Shown here in pieces: positions 5,124-6,973 of a DNA stretch of 6,973 bases. Source of the DNA: an uncultured Eubacteriales bacterium (GTDB taxonomy: Bacteria > Bacillota > Clostridia > Lachnospirales > Lachnospiraceae). Position numbers and translations under genes: made by a program. Every line of letters begins with the position of its first letter. Position 1 is the first letter of the stretch. The notes under the pieces are model-generated. The model searched no databases. It had not been told where the DNA came from and was given only the letters and a program-made list of their open reading frames with translations. The stretch spans positions 1-6,973 of the forward strand of contig CASEDW010000126.1 in the NCBI GenBank assembly GCA_949286775.1, in the 5' to 3' direction.

Positions 5124-6071
5124 ATGAAGGCATTGGGATTGTCGTTCGGACGAAAAGATAAAAATTCGGATATAATGGTTAAACAGGTGTTGAAGCAGTT
5201 AAAAGCAAATGGCTGTGAAGTGAAATTTATTCATACTTTGGATCTTGATCTTCAGCCGTGCAGCGGATGTACAGCGTGTGTCGGAAGTCTGATGGCGGGT
5301 GGAAAAGGCGACTGTGTGCTCAAAGATGATTTTCATATCATCGACGAAGCTTTTATGGAGGCGGACATCATTGTTGTATGCGCGCCGATTTTCTGCCTGT
5401 CTCCTACAGGACAGTTCAAGATTCTCTGTGATAGAATGGGACCGTCGCACGATTTTTCGTTCCGCACAAACGCCCTTGAAGTTGGAAAAGCGCGCGGCCT
5501 TTCGGAGGATAAGCTTGTCGATCCGAGAACATTCAAGAAAAGAGTTGCCGCTCTGATGACGGTTGGCGGCGCACGCACAAAACACTGGACAAGTTTCGGA
5601 ATTCCTACCATGTATCAGATGTTCGCAAATGGTATGCAGGTGGTGGATGTTTACAACGCGTATAACGCGATGGGTTATGATCATATGATCGGAAATAAGA
5701 AACTCATGGAGCGTTTGACGAAGATGGGCGATAATCTGTTTTTTGCCGCAAGTCACGATATCCCGGAAGACTACTGGTGCGGCGATGAAGAGGGCGTTTG
5801 TCCTGTGTGTCATCAGGACATGCTTACGATCCTTCATGATAAGATGCGTGTAGAATGTCCGATTTGCGGAATCGAGGGAACGCTTAAAGTTGTCGACGGA
5901 GAGATAAAAGTGGATTTCCCGGAAGAGCAGATAGAACATTCACGTCTTCGTTATTTAGGAAAGCTTGATCATTACATCGAGATCCGCGACAGCGATAAGA
6001 ATCCGGAAAAAGTAAGAATTCCGAATTTGAACGAAGTTATAAAAGAATTTAATGAAAGCTGCGGGTTTTAA
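5124..6071 (+). CDS. Flavodoxin-family/FMN-reductase-like protein with C-terminal zinc ribbon
   Basis: The first 210 or so residues of this 315-residue protein resemble the NADPH-dependent FMN reductase/iron-sulfur flavoprotein group (COG0655-like). An N-terminal strand (KALGLSFGR, 2-10) leads to the FMN phosphate loop region. CSGCTACV (46-53) with Cys64 gives Cys46-x2-Cys49-x2-Cys52-x11-Cys64, a cysteine cluster common in this group that may bind Fe-S. VVCAPIFCLSPTGQFKILCDR (start 84) is the FMN-contact strand and helix. The C-terminal part carries a zinc-ribbon pattern, CPVC (226-229) and CPIC (245-248), followed by GTLKVVDGEIKVDF. GGAGG at 5114-5118 fixes the ATG. It is the first gene of a two-gene operon with the DUF523 gene, 6 bases downstream. 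A redox role is likely; its partner and substrate are unknown. No signal peptide is seen. Confidence 0.85.
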   Translation: MKALGLSFGRKDKNSDIMVKQVLKQLKANGCEVKFIHTLDLDLQPCSGCTACVGSLMAGGKGDCVLKDDFHIIDEAFMEADIIVVCAPIFCLSPTGQFKILCDRMGPSHDFSFRTNALEVGKARGLSEDKLVDPRTFKKRVAALMTVGGARTKHWTSFGIPTMYQMFANGMQVVDVYNAYNAMGYDHMIGNKKLMERLTKMGDNLFFAASHDIPEDYWCGDEEGVCPVCHQDMLTILHDKMRVECPICGIEGTLKVVDGEIKVDFPEEQIEHSRLRYLGKLDHYIEIRDSDKNPEKVRIPNLNEVIKEFNESCGF

Positions 6072-6077
6072 AGTCAG

Positions 6078-6518
6078 ATGAAAATACTTGTCAGCGCGTG
6101 CCTCATGGGACGAAACTGCAAATACAACGGAAAGAACAATTATTCCGAAGCGGTTAAGGAATTTGTAAAAGGTCATGAAGTGATAGAAGTCTGCCCTGAA
6201 GTTTTGGGAGGACTTCCGACTCCGCGCATTCCGTCTGAAATAGTAAACGGAAAAGTTATAAATGCTGAAAATAAAAGCGTTGATCTTGAATTTAGAAGAG
6301 GAGCAAAAAAAGCGCTTGAAATAGCAAAAGAACATCATGTGGACGTCGCGATTCTTAAATCTAAAAGTCCGAGCTGCGGCGCCAAAGAAATTTATGACGG
6401 TACTTTTTCGGGTCGGACGATAAAAGGAATGGGAGTGTTTGCGCGGCTCCTAAAGGAAAATAATATAAAAATGATCGATGTTGAAGATCTGCAAAAGGGG
6501 GAAGGATCACTTTACTGA
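6078..6518 (+). CDS. DUF523/TudS-family Fe-S protein
   Basis: This 146-residue protein matches the DUF523 family along its length: VSACLMGRNCKYNG (5-18), CPEVLGGLPTPR (39-50), LKSKSPSCG (93-101) and DGTFSGRTIKGMGVFARLL (107-125). A characterised member, TudS, is a [4Fe-4S]-dependent thiouracil desulfidase whose cluster is held by three conserved cysteines. Cys8, Cys39 and Cys100 are the likely equivalents here, with Cys14 also conserved in many relatives. Desulfuration of a thiolated nucleobase or related compound is therefore possible but unproven. The ATG lies 6 bases after the preceding stop with no clear ribosome site, which suggests translational coupling to the flavodoxin-family gene. 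The last codons and stop lie in a hairpin shared with the converging gene, whose end overlaps by 12 bases. Confidence 0.9.
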   Translation: MKILVSACLMGRNCKYNGKNNYSEAVKEFVKGHEVIEVCPEVLGGLPTPRIPSEIVNGKVINAENKSVDLEFRRGAKKALEIAKEHHVDVAILKSKSPSCGAKEIYDGTFSGRTIKGMGVFARLLKENNIKMIDVEDLQKGEGSLY

Positions 6519-6527
6519 TCCTTCCCC
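6498..6527. terminator. Shared convergent hairpin containing both stop codons
   Basis: GGGGAAGGATCA (6498-6509) pairs perfectly with TGATCCTTCCCC (6516-6527) around a 6-base loop, a 12-bp GC-rich stem. The stop codon of the rightward DUF523 gene (6516-6518) and that of the leftward PsiE-like gene (complement of 6507-6509) both lie in it. Because of the symmetry both proteins end in nearly the same peptide (GEGSLY and GEGSVK). The leftward transcript meets CTTTT after the stem and the rightward one only CCTTC, so termination should be better leftward. Confidence 0.75.
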
Positions 6528-6965
6528 TTCAGACTGTTCGTTTGGAATTTCGTATTCGTGCCTGAGCTTTTCGTCTTCTTTTGTAACGAAAAATTTTCTG
6601 ACTGCGAACAAAACGCCGATAGCCAATACTCCCCAGAATATCTGAAATGTATCGAGATGCTCTACGACCATCTGTCTTGCGATGGAAAAGAGCAGAACTT
6701 CAAGGACACTCTGTACTGAATGTTTGCAGAGCATGTTTATGAACTCGATGCCTACGATGAGAGCCAGCGCCTTGGAAAGAAAATCCGAAAAGAAGGCTGA
6801 GTTCATGTCTGCAAGACTTGTATTTGTAAGCGAGAGTATGAGCTGGATTCCTGTTATTGCGATTACTACCAGTATCACCACCGAGAGGGCTATCTCAAGA
6901 TATCTCGCCAGATTGTATATTATAATGTTGAGTTTTTTTCTGAAATTATGATTTGAATTGTTCAT
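6507..6965 (-). CDS. PsiE-like small membrane protein
   Basis: This 152-residue protein has about four hydrophobic segments (roughly 21-46, 62-80, 84-101 and 108-126), a short basic N-terminus and an acidic C-terminal tail. The arrangement, with SIARQMVVEHLDTF (94-107) between the last two segments, resembles the phosphate-starvation-inducible PsiE family (E. coli PsiE is 136 residues). PsiE has no known biochemical function. The ATG at 6965 follows GGCGGAAC, a poor ribosome site at very short spacing, and the frame stays open to the window edge 8 bases away. The true start could therefore be further upstream, outside the window. It converges on the DUF523 gene with a 12-base overlap. Family assignment is moderate; an unrelated small membrane protein is possible. 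Confidence 0.7.
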   Translation of the reverse strand: MNNSNHNFRKKLNIIIYNLARYLEIALSVVILVVIAITGIQLILSLTNTSLADMNSAFFSDFLSKALALIVGIEFINMLCKHSVQSVLEVLLFSIARQMVVEHLDTFQIFWGVLAIGVLFAVRKFFVTKEDEKLRHEYEIPNEQSEGEGSVK

Positions 6966-6973
6966 GTTCCGCC

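Noticed and set aside
5199..5939. 246-codon open frame on the minus strand
   Set aside because: It lies wholly antisense to the well-supported flavodoxin-family gene, the translation is rich in His, Arg and Cys with no family resemblance, and there is no ribosome site. It is a by-product of the codon use of the real gene.
5955..6338. 127-codon minus-strand frame rich in Phe and Tyr
   Set aside because: It is antisense to the end of the flavodoxin-family gene and to the DUF523 gene, both recognised by motifs. Its composition is typical of reversed A/T-rich coding DNA.

Overview
The window looks like chromosomal DNA of a low-to-moderate GC member of the Bacillota, most likely class Clostridia. 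This is an inference from A/T-rich intergenic DNA, strong purine-rich ribosome binding sites (AGGAGG, GGAGG), sigma-A type promoter hexamers, paired VanZ-family proteins and a Clostridia-style flavodoxin-family protein with a zinc ribbon. Genus cannot be fixed by eye. No RNA gene, insertion sequence, CRISPR array, phage gene or recombinase gene is visible.

Layout, left to right. (1) 102-668 (+) encodes a cytoplasmic SGNH/GDSL-type hydrolase and ends at a long A/T-rich hairpin (679-728), followed by a perfect 15-bp tandem duplication. (2) Two VanZ-family membrane protein genes lie in tandem on the minus strand (803-1282 and 1387-2061), each with its own candidate promoter. (3) A minus-strand two-gene operon follows. 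ugd (3326-4798) encodes UDP-glucose 6-dehydrogenase carrying an N-terminal XRE-type helix-turn-helix domain. After a 4-base gap comes a UDP-glucuronate 4-epimerase gene (2236-3321), closed by a strong terminator (2193-2231). Together they would convert UDP-glucose to UDP-glucuronate and then to UDP-galacturonate, precursors for acidic surface polysaccharide. (4) A 325-bp divergent intergenic region (4799-5123) holds the regulatory centre of the window. (5) A plus-strand pair follows: a flavodoxin-family/FMN-reductase-like protein with a C-terminal zinc ribbon (5124-6071) and a DUF523/TudS-family Fe-S protein (6078-6518). (6) A PsiE-like membrane protein gene (6507-6965, minus) converges on that pair and shares a 12-bp-stem hairpin with it. 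Both stop codons lie inside the hairpin.

The most interesting observation is the combination at 3326-5030. The sugar-nucleotide dehydrogenase is fused to a DNA-binding domain. Its good promoter (TTGACA-17-TATCAT) sits between two perfect 17-bp inverted repeats (4811-4827 and 4925-4941), and a shorter related palindrome (5022-5030) lies near the divergent gene. Two readings are possible. In one, the repeats are paired operators, perhaps bound by the enzyme's own HTH domain so that a precursor-making enzyme controls its own operon. In the other, the 131-bp segment is an invertible promoter (phase switch) like those known upstream of surface-structure genes. The sequence alone does not decide between them.
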